In this document: positions 36,328-50,086 of the stretch, in pieces
Layout of the letters: each line of letters starts with the position of its first letter
Position numbering within the stretch: position 1 is the stretch's first letter
Assembly (NCBI GenBank): GCA_028564675.1
Contig: JAOVVO010000175.1
Coordinates: 1-64,000, forward strand
Reading direction: 5' to 3'
Source: Onchocerca lupi
Lineage: Eukaryota; Nematoda; Chromadorea; Rhabditida; Onchocercidae
Length of the DNA stretch: 64,000 nt
The notes under the pieces: model-generated
Told to the model about the DNA's origin: nothing
The model's input: only the letters and a program-made list of their open reading frames with translations
Database searches by the model: none
Position numbers and translations under genes: made by a program

Positions 36328-39300
36328 TATGCCAACAGCTTGTATACTTGAGGAGAAAGATGAGAATGATATATGATTTTACATAAAATTCTATTGTGAT
36401 TTTGCTGCACTGCAAAATTCAATACCAATGTCAAGTGGACTCTAAAAACTAGGCAATTTATCGCTAATCTTCTATTCTTAAGACAGAATGAATAATGAAG
36501 ATGAACTTTTTATAAACATCCAGCGATCAGTTTTCAATTTCTACTGCACAAAGATCGCTGTTAGAAAAACAATACCTAAAGGCAACATCTACAGTTCTAA
36601 GAAGAACTCTGTCAGCGATCAAGCACATAATTAAACTGTAATTAAAGGCCCATTTAGAAAAAATCATAGCTTTGGAACATACAGGGCAATGTTGTATGAG
36701 AGTCTAAGATTCATCTTTGGAATTTTAACCTTAGTTATTTATTTAAAGTAGCTTGTTTCCTCTGTCTACTACCATATAAGATGTAATTATTTTCAGTCCA
36801 TAACAAGATAAGGCAAACACAAAACACTATTGTCACAGTACATTTATTTCAGAAAATAGCAGCACAATGTTGTAAAAACCGAAAAGTAGAAATCAAATTT
36901 ACAACCATCAAAAATATAAAGGCTCCCATCCATAACAGCTATATTTAAGATGCATATTGATAAACACAATCCTCTAAAGATAACAAAAAAAATTTAGATC
37001 ACTTCCGGATGTAGTTGAAAAACTAAGAAAAAAATGCAAAGACATAAAAATAAAAGTAATGTAAAAACGAAAGAAGCGATAAATCAAAATTTATTCTTAC
37101 TGTCCTACTATCGTTCTTTGATCAAATAAAATAAAATCACCAAAAGAGTTAGGAAATAATTCGGTGTATGACGCCACAAAACAAAATAATTCCGAACTTA
37201 TGAAAATCGAATTTCCTCGAAAAAAAAATTATCCATATTTAAAGGTACAAAATCCAATTATAATATCGATATCAACTGAAACTTCAGAGCAATTTTCTAT
37301 GTAATAAGTTTTCCTCACAACTATATAGTTTTCTCTCTGCTAAAATAACTCTTAGTTTATGATTTATTTTTTAAGAATGCAGATAGTTCAGCAAGCAATC
37401 CTCAACGAAATCCTTCAAATGCAACCTGTAGCACTGTTTCAAGATTGTAGCATATAATTGAGCATCAGCAAATTCCTTGTCTCATTACAGATTATGAACA
37501 AATTGAAAAGAACAATGTGGTAATATTTTATCGAATACTTCGGGTTCAACATATAAGCTCTGAAATCAGATTAGATAATGAAGTTCTAGATTCACAGCTC
37601 ATTTTTCCGGAATGATGCTATTCTACATTTCGCTTTGTACATTTACCAATCCTTTTTTCTCCATCATTTCGCCAGTAGCAAGACCAAACACCATTTGTAT
37701 AACAGCGCGCCTATAAATATTTCGAAAGCTTTCATTAAGAACAACAGATTCTCACTGACCTGACTGCAATATACTATCAAACTAAATATTCGATGTTCAT
37801 AGTACAGTAATTTTGAGAGTGATTAAGTGTCTCTAAGAACTAGTTCCTCTACTTCATCTATCAGAAAGCAACTTGGACTATTTCTATTCTCAAAATGATT
37901 CTGCAATGCACAGCGCAATAAACTGAAAGCAAAATTTATCATTTATAAATTCCCGATTTTTTAAAATAATTACAGTCATTGATATATTTCCAAATGTTTT
38001 CTTATTGTCATGAAGATCAAAGCAAATCCATTCCCACAAGTCGAAGAACGACGTACACATTTGCGAATTATTTTTCAGTCTGAATATGGCTTGCTTTTTG
38101 CATGGAAGGAGTTACGACTAGCATCAAGAAAGATTTGAATAATATCTAACATGATAGCTTCTTCGTTCGTAAAAGTGAAACCTTTCCATGAATCTGAAAA
38201 GCAATCGTTCTCAGTTGAAGTTTATATAGTAAACAACGATATTCCAAAAATTAATTGGGGATTACTTCCTTCGCTCATATAAATTATTTTTTGGGAAGGA
38301 ATCTTAACTGTTATAAACACAGAAGAAAATTTTCCGTATCAATAATACATGCAAAATGAAAAATGATGCTTCTAAACTAAAAACAAAATATGAAATTTTC
38401 GACATTTTAATTCTTCTATATCCGACATTCGAATTTGAAAATAATTTCACCTATTTATCTGGTATAACTCAATGGAGAGCAACTCTGCTTTATTTAACTG
38501 AGGTCTCTTCAAGAAACAAATCCATAAAATAATAATCCGAAAAACCTACATCTAAATTCTTATCAGTACTTTCCTTCTTGTATGATAAATGATCTATTAC
38601 TTGTTTTTTTTTAAATAACTGTTTATTGAAGGCAATTGCTTCGGCAATTTTAGTGATTTGGCATCGTTTTTATTTTTGTATCTCCGCAGTAAATTTCAAC
38701 AAACTGTTTTTAGTTTTATATTGAAAACTAGATCTGCCAAACTGTTTCATTCTTTTCATTTTCTAAAATTAATTTAAATTCATTAATACTGAAATTCATA
38801 ACCTCCTTTGATGACCGATAATCCTTCACCGTAATATTTCTTCTACTGAGCTACTATGTTTTCTGATACTTGTAGTGAATATATCAAAAACTTTGATATG
38901 ATTTCATGATTATTTGGTCCAAGAAAGTAACTGCTGCAGATATTTTTTCTGAAGTTTATAAATTGTTCAGAAATCAAGAAACAAAACGAATCAAAATACT
39001 CATGATGATATAATCATGCTGTTCGTCTTATTCAACAATTGAATTTCTGGAATTGAGAAAAAATAAAAGCATGAAGAATATAACGAATTCTAATTACTAC
39101 TTCATATTTGCAAATTTTTGCTAAAAGTCCTTTTTTTCTAATTTCTTTCTTTCTATGTATTATGATAAAAAATACAGAGATTTTTGGAATTTTACTTTCA
39201 TTACATAGTTGTGATTCCCTATCTTATGTAGATTTGAAATTCTTAACAGCAACTGATCATTATTATCGAAGCCATAAAAAATTCTCCATGATACTTAGTG

Positions 39301-42016
39301 CTTCAAACTTTATCAATTCTTCACAAAATATTTTTCCGAGTGTACAACAAAAATCTAATTTAATTTATAAATTCAAACTTGTTCTTACTTGTAACAAAGT
39401 CTTGTGGACTGCTCTTTTGATCCATTTCAATTCGTACCCCAAAACAGTTCCATAGACATGCCTTCCAATTACATATTTCCATGCCTGTTATTTATTAGAA
39501 TTAATGCAAATTAATATATCACAGTTGGAGTTAATTTTAAACCACCATGCCACTTAATTTATTGTATAAATTGAATTATTGAATTAACTGAATTATTGAA
39601 TTTATTGCAATAATTCAATAATTCGACTATAAGCACATTTTTTACCACTCTCCTCAAATTATCAACTTATTTCAACAAGAGAAAACAAAGAAATGGTTAA
39701 AAATGGAACAAATTTACTTTATATCTGAGCAGCCATCGTCTCGTCTGTTGTTTCCTATTTCTTCAACAACAACAATTTCTGAATCTCACAGTTGATTTAC
39801 ATGGAGAAAATCTCTGTTAAAGATGATACTAAAACGGAAACGAGATTTTGGAAATAAACCCAAAACGAAGAATCATCGATTGATCGATTAATCAATCAGT
39901 CAATCAGTAGTGATGTCGACAGTTATGAGAGGCTTGTTCATCCATCCGAATGATTCAGTTCATCAGTTGAACCACCTACTTAGTAATTAACGTTGTAGTC
40001 GAAATTAGAGAGATATTATTTCCAAAATATCACATAGAGCAAAAGTGATATCGCTCAATCGCATTCTGAATCAAAACCTTGAAAAGTCTGCTCTTGATGG
40101 AGTAGGATTAGTTCTGTCACCTTTGATCGCGATCTCTAATCACTCATTGCTTCCCTTTGTTAAACATTCGATCGATGGAAGGGAACTGGGTAGGATGGAA
40201 CTGTCCGTCCCATTAGATTATGAAGAAAGCAGTCTACAATATAATAGATTTTATTATTCTCCGAGGATAGCTATTCAGAAAATACATTAACTAATTCTTT
40301 CGCTTTCAAAGGAAAAACAAAGACTGGAATGGAATTCTCACACACACGTGAGAGACGACTGATGGCTTCAATCTGTTCTCAAACTTTCAATGAGTATGAC
40401 GTCTTGCTTGCTTGAATGAAGCGCAGACACTGAATGTGTGTTCCAGTTGGACCATTTTTGGTAAGCGGAACTAGCGCGCTGTGGGATGAACCAAACGTTG
40501 AGTTGAAGTATAAGTCTTCCGCTCAAACGCCATCCATTTTCAAGATGATTTCACTTTTGATTTAAATTTAAATTAAGTTTTGTAAGTTTCTAGCAAAATA
40601 TTGAAACACACAAAGTCTCATTGCAGACAGTGGAAATTCTCGTTCATTTTCATATTACAAATGAATTTGCTGTTGTATGCAGATTCTTCAGACATTCTTC
40701 CAAAGCAGTAACTGATTCGTTACTGTGTACTGTTCACGAAACATCTTTATGAAGCAAACAGCTTTGCGAAAACACTGCAGTATGAAATTCAAAATTCATT
40801 TTTTGATTAGCAGAATAATTTCTTTGCAAATAAAAGAAAAATTGCAGAGAAACGATGAGTTTCTTATCACTTCCCAAGAAAGTAACTATGAAAATAAACA
40901 ACTATGCTTACCTGAGAAAATCAAAATCTATCCCCGTTGGCCCTCTAATATATTTATTTATTACACGTCATATTTCATTTGTCAAGTAACGATTATTTCT
41001 CGTGAGCTTTGTGACAAAGTGTATTAACCAATTTCTCATTATAAATCTAGCAAAATATAGCCTATAAGTTAGATTTTTCGGTGATTTTCATTTAATTTTT
41101 TGTAGTATTCATATTCTTTTCCTCAAATTAGTTCAGACAGGCAGCATTAATCAAGCTTGCATACACTAAATTGTTTCATTAATTTCGATGAAAAAGACAA
41201 TTCGAAGTGAAATTGAAAAAGTCTGCTCAAGATTTGAATGTATACGTCTTGAAGTTCTGATCCATGCACATTTGCATGATAGAAATTAATGTTTTGCATT
41301 AGTTGAATGGATCCTGGATGGATTATTGCAGTGGATTTCAACGTAATGATTTGGGAAGAGAGTTAAAAGCTGAGTTATTTTAAAGCAGCATACACAGACT
41401 TGAAGAAAGACCTTCAGCCAAGAAAGCAACCTCAAGGGATAAGTTTGACGCAGATGAACCCATTACTTTGTTTTTAGTAATGCATCTGCCGCCTACCTTC
41501 TCTTCTCTTTCTTCTTTCTCTGGTTAAAAATTGTCCCTTACTCCTTCTTCCCTTCTCTACAGTACCATTGCTCATATGGTATTATTCTGACCTTTCATTG
41601 ACCCTTAATATTGTGATCAATTTTATATCCCATAGATTACTTCCTTTTCATTGTAAATGTGCGAAAAAAAAGAAATTGTTAAATCGAAATGAATAAACTG
41701 GCATCCTCAATCTTTTTTCCACATTTTGAAAACTCAAATTTTTCTCCAAGCATTTCAGTATAGAGGGATGGGATGGAAAAAAGTGGATTTTCAACTGTAA
41801 ACAATTTGTATTCCAAGTTCCTATTTCTCTGTTAATATCAAACTTCTCAATCTTTAGCCACTTTCCATGTTCACAATTTGAGACCTTCTTTGTAAAAAGA
41901 TCATTATGTGCGTTCGATCATTACTTGTTATTCGACTAAAAGCTAACAAACTTTTACTCATAGTTCAAAATTCATCCCTCCATAACGTGCTAATTGATCA
42001 AATCAAGATATTCGAA
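36328..42016. other. Gene-poor region upstream of the NADAR gene
   Basis: The first coding exon of the NADAR gene starts at 36327. Beyond it I see no exon chain. Isolated open frames at 40045-40290 (+, 81 codons) and 40725-41027 (+, 100 codons) have no matching splice partners or family signal. A GC-richer patch at 40320-40560, with a short CA/GT-rich palindrome (cacacacacgtgag), may be regulatory. A hairpin lies at 39590-39624. Confidence 0.4.
39590..39624. repeat. Inverted repeat within duplicated gaattattgaa motif
   Basis: gaattattgaa at 39590-39600 pairs with ttcaataattc at 39614-39624 around the palindrome ttattgcaataa. The same motif is repeated just upstream (from 39572). A local low-complexity structure with no clear role. 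Confidence 0.5.
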
Positions 42017-45000
42017 TTAAAGTTGAAGCATGTCAGGAAAGTTCAGAACAGTGTTAAATAGCACATAGAAAGGAGCAGGTATTACAAGCCAAAATTCAGC
42101 AGTTGTTGCAAAGCGGCTCCAACAAACGTCGATTGAGTGATTAGACTCCCTGGGTATCGCCCGCTTTCCAGTTATTAACTGCATAAAATCTCCATTATCT
42201 TCATTACACATGGTGTCGTAAAACAAGTAAACAATAAGGGCCTTTTCTTTTGATGTTCATTTTCAGCATTTCATCCTAGAAATGCTCCATGTAGTGTAGT
42301 ACCTTGATACCTGGTATCAGGTAGGAACCGCTAGTTTCCAAGTTGAAATCAGTGTTGTACAGTTCCAATTGCTGCTCCAATCCAGTTAAAGCGGTGACGT
42401 CGTTCCTTGTGATAATTCCAAAAGTAGTGCTACCATTGCTAAAAAATGTTAAAAGATTGTCACTGCTGTTGCTAAATAACTGCCATTTGCTAAGTCAAGA
42501 AGAAATATTCAATTTCATAAAACAAATCCAAACGGCAGTAAAGTTGTCAATTTGATGAAGCATATTTAGCTACCGAGAAAAGTTTGAAAAATTCAAATCT
42601 TTTCCTTTTCCAAAGTCGTTTTCGCTAAGTCCCGAATGTAATCACTCTAATCAGGAATTCGAGATTGGAGTTTTACCGTTTACAATACTTTATTTACTTC
42701 TCCCAACTATTTCGAAAGCGCTCTCTATCGAACATCTATTCTTATAATTCCTCTTTCCTTTCCTTTTCTATATTAAATCATCATTTATTGTAATTTTCAT
42801 TCCAAATCATTCAATCGACACTTATTTTTGTCTTTTTTACCTTTATTACTATTGAGTTTATAAACTGTAGAATAGATAATCCTAAATACGATGAATAATA
42901 CAAGAGAGTAATACACAGATCCAGACTTTCATTTTTTAGATATCTGATAAGTTCATTTTATAATTTTTCAGTAAACTCTAACTTCAAGTCTTGAATATTT
43001 TTTTAATCCCTTGTTAGAAAGTTTTTTTTTTTTTAAGATCTAACTCTATTTTATGATAATCATATTCATTTTTTCTAAAGTTAATAATAAATCGAATTTA
43101 AGTATAATAAGTCTAAGATAAGTAAACTGATAACGCGCTGTTTCCAATTTTATTTTGACTTGCTCGCATAAACATTGAGAGCAGGTCAAAGTTAAGTTGG
43201 GAGCAGGTCTTAAACATTCCAGTAGTTTTGTTCAGCTTTATCGAGGAAGGATTAAATTGGAAAGTTTAATGGACATCCATCCATTTAAAGCAATGTTTAA
43301 AAAAAAAAAAAATAGCAAATGAAATTACATGGCTCGTTAAATTTTATTTAAAAGCTTATTTTTTTATATTACATTTTAGTTTTCATTCTTTCTTTAAATA
43401 CTGCCAGTGCACATGCTGAAACAAAGGACACTTTCCTGCAAGTTTCTATGAGCAGATTTATTTGCAAACAAAAACAATTATTATTTATTATTCCTCTATT
43501 CTGCAAATAAAAAATATGGACTATTTAGAATCTTTCAAGTCTTTCTTAAAACATTAACATTTCGAGAAATCAAATTTTGAGAAATTCTGTAGTATTGTGT
43601 AGAAACAAATGCAATTGCCTATCTGATGTCATCCTATTAGTGACTATATTTTTCAGTTTAATTACAAGAGAAATATCTTCAAGCAAACAAATACTAAATC
43701 CTGTCTTTGACATTATTGATTTTTTCTAAAAACTACTAGTCTTCCATTTTTTCTGAAAAACTAATTAGTTTGTTCTGCAGGTACGCTTATCTTTCGTTGA
43801 CTTAATTTCAAAGTCCAGAAGTATCATGTTATCTGATCACTACTTGTTGATTTTTAAAAAAAAACTGAGAAGAACATGAAGAACTTTCAAAAGATGGTCT
43901 TGATTTGAAAAAAATTATTGTTAGTATTCTGCAAGTCAATAAATCAATGAATGAGGTCTTTATAGCCTGAAAGATAAAAACGAATTTTCTGGAGCAATTC
44001 TTTGTCAAAAATAAAAAATCTCTAATCTTCTCTTCCAGCTCATTTTCTCGTTTCATCAAAATTTGAATTGATTGGCATAATGCCTTTCTTTATCAAACTC
44101 ATTTGATCGATCTGACACATATTTAAATTCCTTTTAAAAAAAGGAAATTTTTTTTAAAAAAGTTTTTTATTATGTTTTGCTGTAAAAATATATATATCGA
44201 ACCAGCTGTCCTTATCTCTCCCAATTAAAATATTATTACTTCATTTTGTGGGAATTGAAAAAAAAAAAAGCAATTACTCGGACAATTCAAGTAATAGAAA
44301 ATTACAAGCAGCAGAGCAATTTAATATTTGTTTGTTATCTAGGACCAGAAGGCCATCTGGCCATTTTGTGTGTCATTTGGTGCAGCCATCTCTCACGACC
44401 CTTGTCATCCAATGTCGCGTTCCGTTGAATCCAACTGTTGATTAATTGTTGATTAATATTCGGATTACATGCCTAACAACATGCAATAATGCTTTTTTAG
44501 CTCCAAAAAAACCAGTCATTTGCTTCATCTTGTCGAATTGTTTTAACTTTTAAGCTGTTCAATCGAAGTTTAATTTGGAATTTTTAAAATTTATAAAAAA
44601 TTTAGAATTTTTATTTGTGCGGCGCAACTTACTTTTTACTTATCTTTCTCTATCAATTGCTATTCTCATGTGTTGATATTAAATAACTGTTTTAAAAAAT
44701 GAAGAAGATATTCAGCACAGTGCTCATTTCCAGATGGAAATTCAAGCTGCAAGAAATCTGTTCACAGTTTAAAAGCCAAAGGTCGAATTCGTAACATTTG
44801 TTTACGAAGCCAAAAATTGAGTTGTTCAAAAGTTTGAGATTTAATGGTCACATTTTCGTAATTATCTCTCTTTCGACTGGCATTCTAAACTTTTTTGTTT
44901 TCGATTTTTGATCTAATGAGAAACAGCTGCGTATTGCTGCGTAGATTTAATTTGTAGTAAATTCACTGCTATAAATTCGTCAAGAGCTTTGAAAATCATT

Positions 45001-45451
45001 TTCATCGTCATTGTTAGTTGTAAAATATTTTTCAAAATTGTCATACCATAACCCAGTTTACCTGACTTCTTGCAAAGATTTAAAAGTAATATGAGAATAG
45101 CAGAGTTAGATTGTTGCCAGTTTGTAAACTATTTTTAGAAGCAAATTAACTTTGGCCCCTGATATAAATGTCGGCTTATTTTTACAAAAATGTCATTTTT
45201 TCGAACGAAACTCATAATGTTAGCGAAGTAATGAGAAAGTTTAACTAATTTGCGATTAGTCGTGAATTCTGTTCACTTTGCTTGTTTTGAAATTGCGTTG
45301 AAAAAAAAAGTTCCCGAGGAAATTGCATTTTTCAACGATTCATTATCTCTGATTCCTTTCCATAAACATACATAGCAACATTTTTTGTTAACATGGCCGT
45401 GATCATGGTCGGATCATCAGCATTATCTCTACTCCATCCCTCGAAATCCAT
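42017..45451 (-). CDS. Unrecognised six-exon gene, about 205 residues
   Basis: I do not recognise this protein. Six minus-strand exons join in one continuous frame: 45451-45372, 44746-44719, 44472-44346, 43435-43402, 42489-42303 and 42178-42017. Acceptors are TTGCAG, TTGTTAG, TTGCAG, GACTTAG and TATGCAG. Donors are GTATGT, GTGCTG, GTCCTA, GTATTT and GTACTA. Lengths of 80, 28, 127, 34, 187 and 162 give 206 codons including TAA. The peptide begins MDFEGWSRDNADDPTM, has a basic tryptophan-rich middle (SWIQRNATLDDKGRERWLHQ, then RWPSGKCPLFQHVHWHKW), a segment TTFGIITRNDVTALTGLEQQ, and ends in a hydrophobic stretch with FPDMLQL. There is no signal peptide. A TTTTTCAG acceptor at 45478-45485 could be the trans-splice site. 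Two of the donors are weak, and an alternative last-exon donor exists (CTT|GTAATA), so the C-terminus may differ. The case rests on phase agreement and codon-like composition rather than homology. Confidence 0.45.
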
Positions 45452-45477
45452 TCCTTCCCAAAATTTCCATCAAAAAT

Positions 45478-48400
45478 CTGAAAAATCAAGCAGAAGAAGT
45501 CTGCAAAATTGCTTAATTTTTCATTGAAATTATTTTTTGACAGTTGTAAATATTTCCATTTTTGTTTCCTTAATTCTCTTTTTTTTTCCCCTCAGAAAAT
45601 TTGTCAAAGAAGCATTCAAAATTTGCAACTTTCAATGTACTATTTAGTGACAAATGCGCCAAAATAGAGCAAATATTGGCGATACTTAAACATTTCTACG
45701 CATGATAATAAAGAGAATTTCAACTGTTTCCTGTATCTTCATTGTAAAAACTTTCTAAATTTCGGAGGCTCGAAGAATCGATTAGTAGGCTTCCTTTTGC
45801 AGAAATTATTCTTTATAATTTTTAGCATTTAAAGAAGTATATAAAAAATAAAGTTCATTTAGCAGTATTCTTTTTTCAGTTAATATTTTTGAATTCATTT
45901 TATAACCTCGCAGATTAATAACTAAGAGAATTTGGCTTTGTTAGACATAATAATTTCTGCCATGACAAACTGTACTTCAATACAAATCTCTAAGAAAATG
46001 ATCAGATCAGGTATTATTCTTACTCCACCCGAATGTGCAAATAATTGCGGGCATGTCATCTGAAAATACTGAGCATATGACTTTTCTTTTTAGAGCATTA
46101 GCTCAGTATATTGCCAGGACCAAAACTGCATCATTTTTTTTTTTTTTCAACTTGCACATGCATTCCGAAGTCAATGATGAAAATGGATCGATCGATCTGG
46201 CACATTTTCTTGCAACGATTATTTCTGGCTCGAACTGAATGATCTATTCATTCAATGCTCTTTCCAGATTTCCTTGTTTGATCGAAATACCAAGAAATCC
46301 TTTAGCCAGTTTTCGGGATGGAGTTGAGTAATAGTAGTTGAATCATTTTTCGGTAGCAGGTGGGCAAGGGAAGACGGTGGATCGCTCCCCAGAGAGGCAT
46401 TGTCTAGCATTTTTCAATCAACGCAGAAAGTCTTGATATCATTGCTACTATCAGAAAGATCGATGTTTCCTGATAGGCGGGGATTGGTCTCATTTACATT
46501 ACGGGACAACCATAATTAATGGGAAATGCGGGAGCAAAAGGAGAGAGAGGTGCGTGGACGTAATGCGAAGAGATGAATGACAGTTATATTTTGCTTATTC
46601 CCATCTTCTCTTATCCTCCCAATGGATAAATTTCACATTAGCATACGCAATGGGACTGTTGAATTTTTTTTATAAAAAATTTGAGAACAAAGTTTACTTC
46701 TTTCTTCGTCTAAATTGACATTCTCCTCCAAAATATCTTTTGACCCAATGCGAAGAGAGAGCTGTTGCAGAGATAAAAGATAAAGGATTTCGAGATTTTT
46801 CTTTACAATTTCCGCTAACTTTTTATCATAAAAATGTGAAAGATGAAGTATCACTAGGACATAGACAAGATAGCAAAGATGAAAGGAATTAAAACTGACA
46901 TCTTTTAGCATTCGGCTTCTTAATCAAGCAATCTTCAAATAAAATTATTAAAACGCAACGCTCTCGTTGAAAAGCTCGAATCCATTCTGTAGGATTTGAA
47001 TATGAATGATGGACAGATCAATGGGAGATTTTCGTTTTGAAAATATTTTCTTCCCAATATTTCACTTCTTTTTATCTGGCCGAATGATACTGTTATATAT
47101 ATATATATATGTTGTAAATTGGCTCTCTCGTAGTAACAATCATTTCAAGAAAGCTTCAATTAAATTATCCAGCAATCACTGAGAAGGAATGAATTGCATC
47201 ACATTTACATTAGCATTTCAAGACATCTTATCAATGCATTTAAGCTTGGCCTATTTAGATCTTCAATTTTTTTTTTTTTTTTTTTTGGAATTACGTCACT
47301 GCATAAAGGAAAGAAAAATTTTCATCTTGAAAATATTTTATTTTGTGAAATTCCAATGATTAATCATTGAGTAATGGAGATGATGCTGTTTTAAGCTCAA
47401 ATAAATTAATTTGGTCATAGTCGAAGGGCGGAAAGGAATGAAAAATTTTTTATGTATAGAAAATGAGCTTAAAAAGAAGAAATTTCACCATCAACTAATG
47501 CGGGTCAGAAATAAATGAGAAAATAACAAATATGTTTCAACTCATTAAACGTGTTTTAATTATATTTATATAGATTAAGTTCGAATCTGCAAAATTAGTA
47601 GCTATAATGAGATAACTAACTGATTAAATTCAGTTGAGAAAATAATGCCAGAATTATAGTAAAACAACTTGGAGCAAACATAATTAGAAAAAGTTTGCTT
47701 ACTGATCACTTTCTCAAAATTTTAGATTAAATTCTGTTAAAGATTTGAAATTTCACTCAAATTAATAGAGATAGGTATATTACTTCCTTTCAGAAGTACG
47801 CCAATACTATCGCAGTGTTTGATTTTGTATATGTTTAAAGCGATAATCAAATTAGATGCCTCTCTAAACTTTTTCATTTTGCCAATCTTTCACTTTTTCC
47901 TGAAGCCTTATGCAAGATCTTTTGAAGGAAAGCATTGTTTTGTGAAGGTTTTTGAATGAATCGGGACATTCCAAATTTTTTTAAATGCTTTCGTAATGAG
48001 TGAACGTCGAGATTGTCGAAATGAAGCGAAGGTGATAGTGACAATGATTGTCTGATATCATCATTTAATGTCTCATTTCTTCAATATTACGATGGAAAAA
48101 GAAGACTTTCCAGACTTTTTCCTTTTTGATGCCCTTGAGTAGTCCCATTAGCCTGAAGTATTTTGATAGACATTGTTCGAGAAGAAATTTGAAAATTATA
48201 ATATTTTTCCTTTTCATAAAAATAAATGATTGCTTCAAGTACAAATAATCCTGCTATGTGTCAATGAGAAAACTTCGGTTATTGTTGTTGTTGTTGTTGG
48301 CAGACTTCTTCCTCATTCTTTTCTTTTTTCTGGCTTATTTATGAAAAAATTGTTGTTCGTTGTTTATAACTTCGGGAATAGATTTCATTGCTACGTCGAT

Positions 48401-50086
48401 CTTCTTAATCTCCCGAAGGAATTACGATCACTTTTAGTTTTTATAACTTATAGCCTAAGCATGGAATGAACTTACACACAACCCAATCTCTCCCGTCGTT
48501 TTATCATCCCTTTCTCATGATGTCACCATGCGTTACGCTCAGATTTCTATTGTTTTTTTGTTAATTATTTGTTGATTTTACTTCTGTTATTTCCAATTTA
48601 CATATCCCATTTTGATATCAGAGCAATAATCTCTACTGTAACACACACAGTTCAACAGATTTTAAAGCTTAGCACGACCATATTCGAATCATCGGAAGTA
48701 TTTATGATTGGTAGTTTAGATAAGTGAAATGATTTAATGGCCGATTTTCATTCACAATACCCTCTATATTAATAAAAATAATTCCGAGATTATATTAATT
48801 AAAAGTTAAGCTCAAATCGGTAAATTAAGTTCTAAGACCATTGCAGTGCGATGAAAAAGGCTCCTCATATTGATCTAGGTATGACAAGAAAAAACGAAGT
48901 GTCAAAAAAAAAAAATCAATAGCTCCACAATTTGCTGATGGAATTTTAAAGATACTCTTAAAAATTTATTCGACGCAATATTAAATAAAACATACTGAAA
49001 AGGGATAATTTCCTGATTGCTAGTTCTACCGTATCCTGGGATTTATAATTTCCGTCGATGTTCCATTTCAGTTTTTTGCAGAAGATTGATTCTTTCAGAG
49101 TTATCCGATCTCAATCTGCACATTATTATTATTTCAATATTGCATTATTGATTGAAAAATCGCAAGCTTCTCAGTTGCAGTAAAAAGCTATATAGAAGGC
49201 AATTGTAATTCCTTCTCCGTTAATTTTCATGCTTTAAAGCGCCTTCTAATAATCCATAATCACAGTAATAAAAAAATAAGATTTGCACATTACAAAAATA
49301 TTGTCCCTGAATTATGTTTCCAATGATAAATTAATTCTTGTAATCAAAATTATCACTTACTTTTTGATAACAGATTAAGATGTAGTTGAAGACAACTTTG
49401 AAGTAAAAGAAAATTGATATTAGTTGTCTAAATTTGAATTATTTTTGTGATAAAAATCTACACTCTCTTCCGGAAAAACTAACTTAAATTTCAAATAATT
49501 TACTGTTAATTTCTTTCCAGTGCTAATGAGTAATCCCATTCAATAGTTCATCGTCCAGGTTGCACGATTAGCAAAATTGATGAATGGAACACAAGAATTG
49601 ATGAAATGGACACACGAATTTTTGACACATATATTGAAATGAGAGAGAGAGGAACATATATTCATGAAATGTCTTCGGCCAGAATCTTTCTCTTCATGCA
49701 TCGTTGATTTCTAGATAATTTAAACAGACTCATTGTCTTATAGTCATTTCTTTCCATCAACCATACATTTATTCTCCTCTCCTATAAGTACTATCCAGGC
49801 TAGCTGAAAATCTATCGCAAATTTTAAATTGGAAGTTGTTAAATTCTTGATTCAACGCTTCATAGAAGATTCAAAGGAACAGATGAATACACTTGCAAAA
49901 CAGCATTTCACGAATGTTTTGGCTGCACTTATAAATTGTGACTTTTGCTTACGATAATTGCTGCCATTTTTATCTCAGGAGTGAAAAGAGAAAAGGCTGA
50001 TTAAGTGAGTAGTCGTATCTTCCGGTAATGCATTTGCGAAAGCAGTGGCGACTTGTACGGAAGCGATACAGGCATCTACACTGGTG
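45478..50086. other. Gene-poor region between the unknown gene and K2P channel
   Basis: Mostly AT-rich, with microsatellites: (TA)n near 47095-47110 and (TTG)n near 48282-48300. On the minus strand an open 52-codon frame at 46410-46252 (MLDNASLGSDPPSSLAHLL) and a small phase-0 exon-like segment at 46059-46024, flanked by TTTTCAG and GTAAGA, look coding. They do not join in frame to the gene at 45451. Confidence 0.4.
46252..46410 (-). CDS. Possible first exon or small ORF of unknown type
   Basis: An ATG-started frame of 52 codons lies in a locally GC-richer stretch, with proline- and serine-rich content at the start. An internal GTATTT (donor after 46291) in phase 0 would allow splicing to the segment 46059-46024 (MTCPQLFAHSGG), which has strong splice signals. 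No family is recognised. It could be a 5' exon of a gene that shares the 45477 acceptor in another frame, or a short independent gene. Confidence 0.25.
   Translation of the reverse strand: MLDNASLGSDPPSSLAHLLPKNDSTTITQLHPENWLKDFLVFRSNKEIWKEH

Noticed and set aside
40045..40290. 81-codon plus-strand frame starting MISLNRIL
   Set aside because: GATC-rich local composition explains the openness; no domain or partner exon was found.
40725..41027. 100-codon plus-strand open frame
   Set aside because: Length is its only merit; there is no splice context, family motif or balanced codon use, and long AT-rich windows yield such frames.
42060..42147. Plus-strand frame EQVLQAKIQQLLQSGSNKRR before a TAG, faintly like ENY2
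   Set aside because: It is antisense to the last exon of the proposed minus-strand gene, has no partner exon on the plus strand, and the resemblance is too short.
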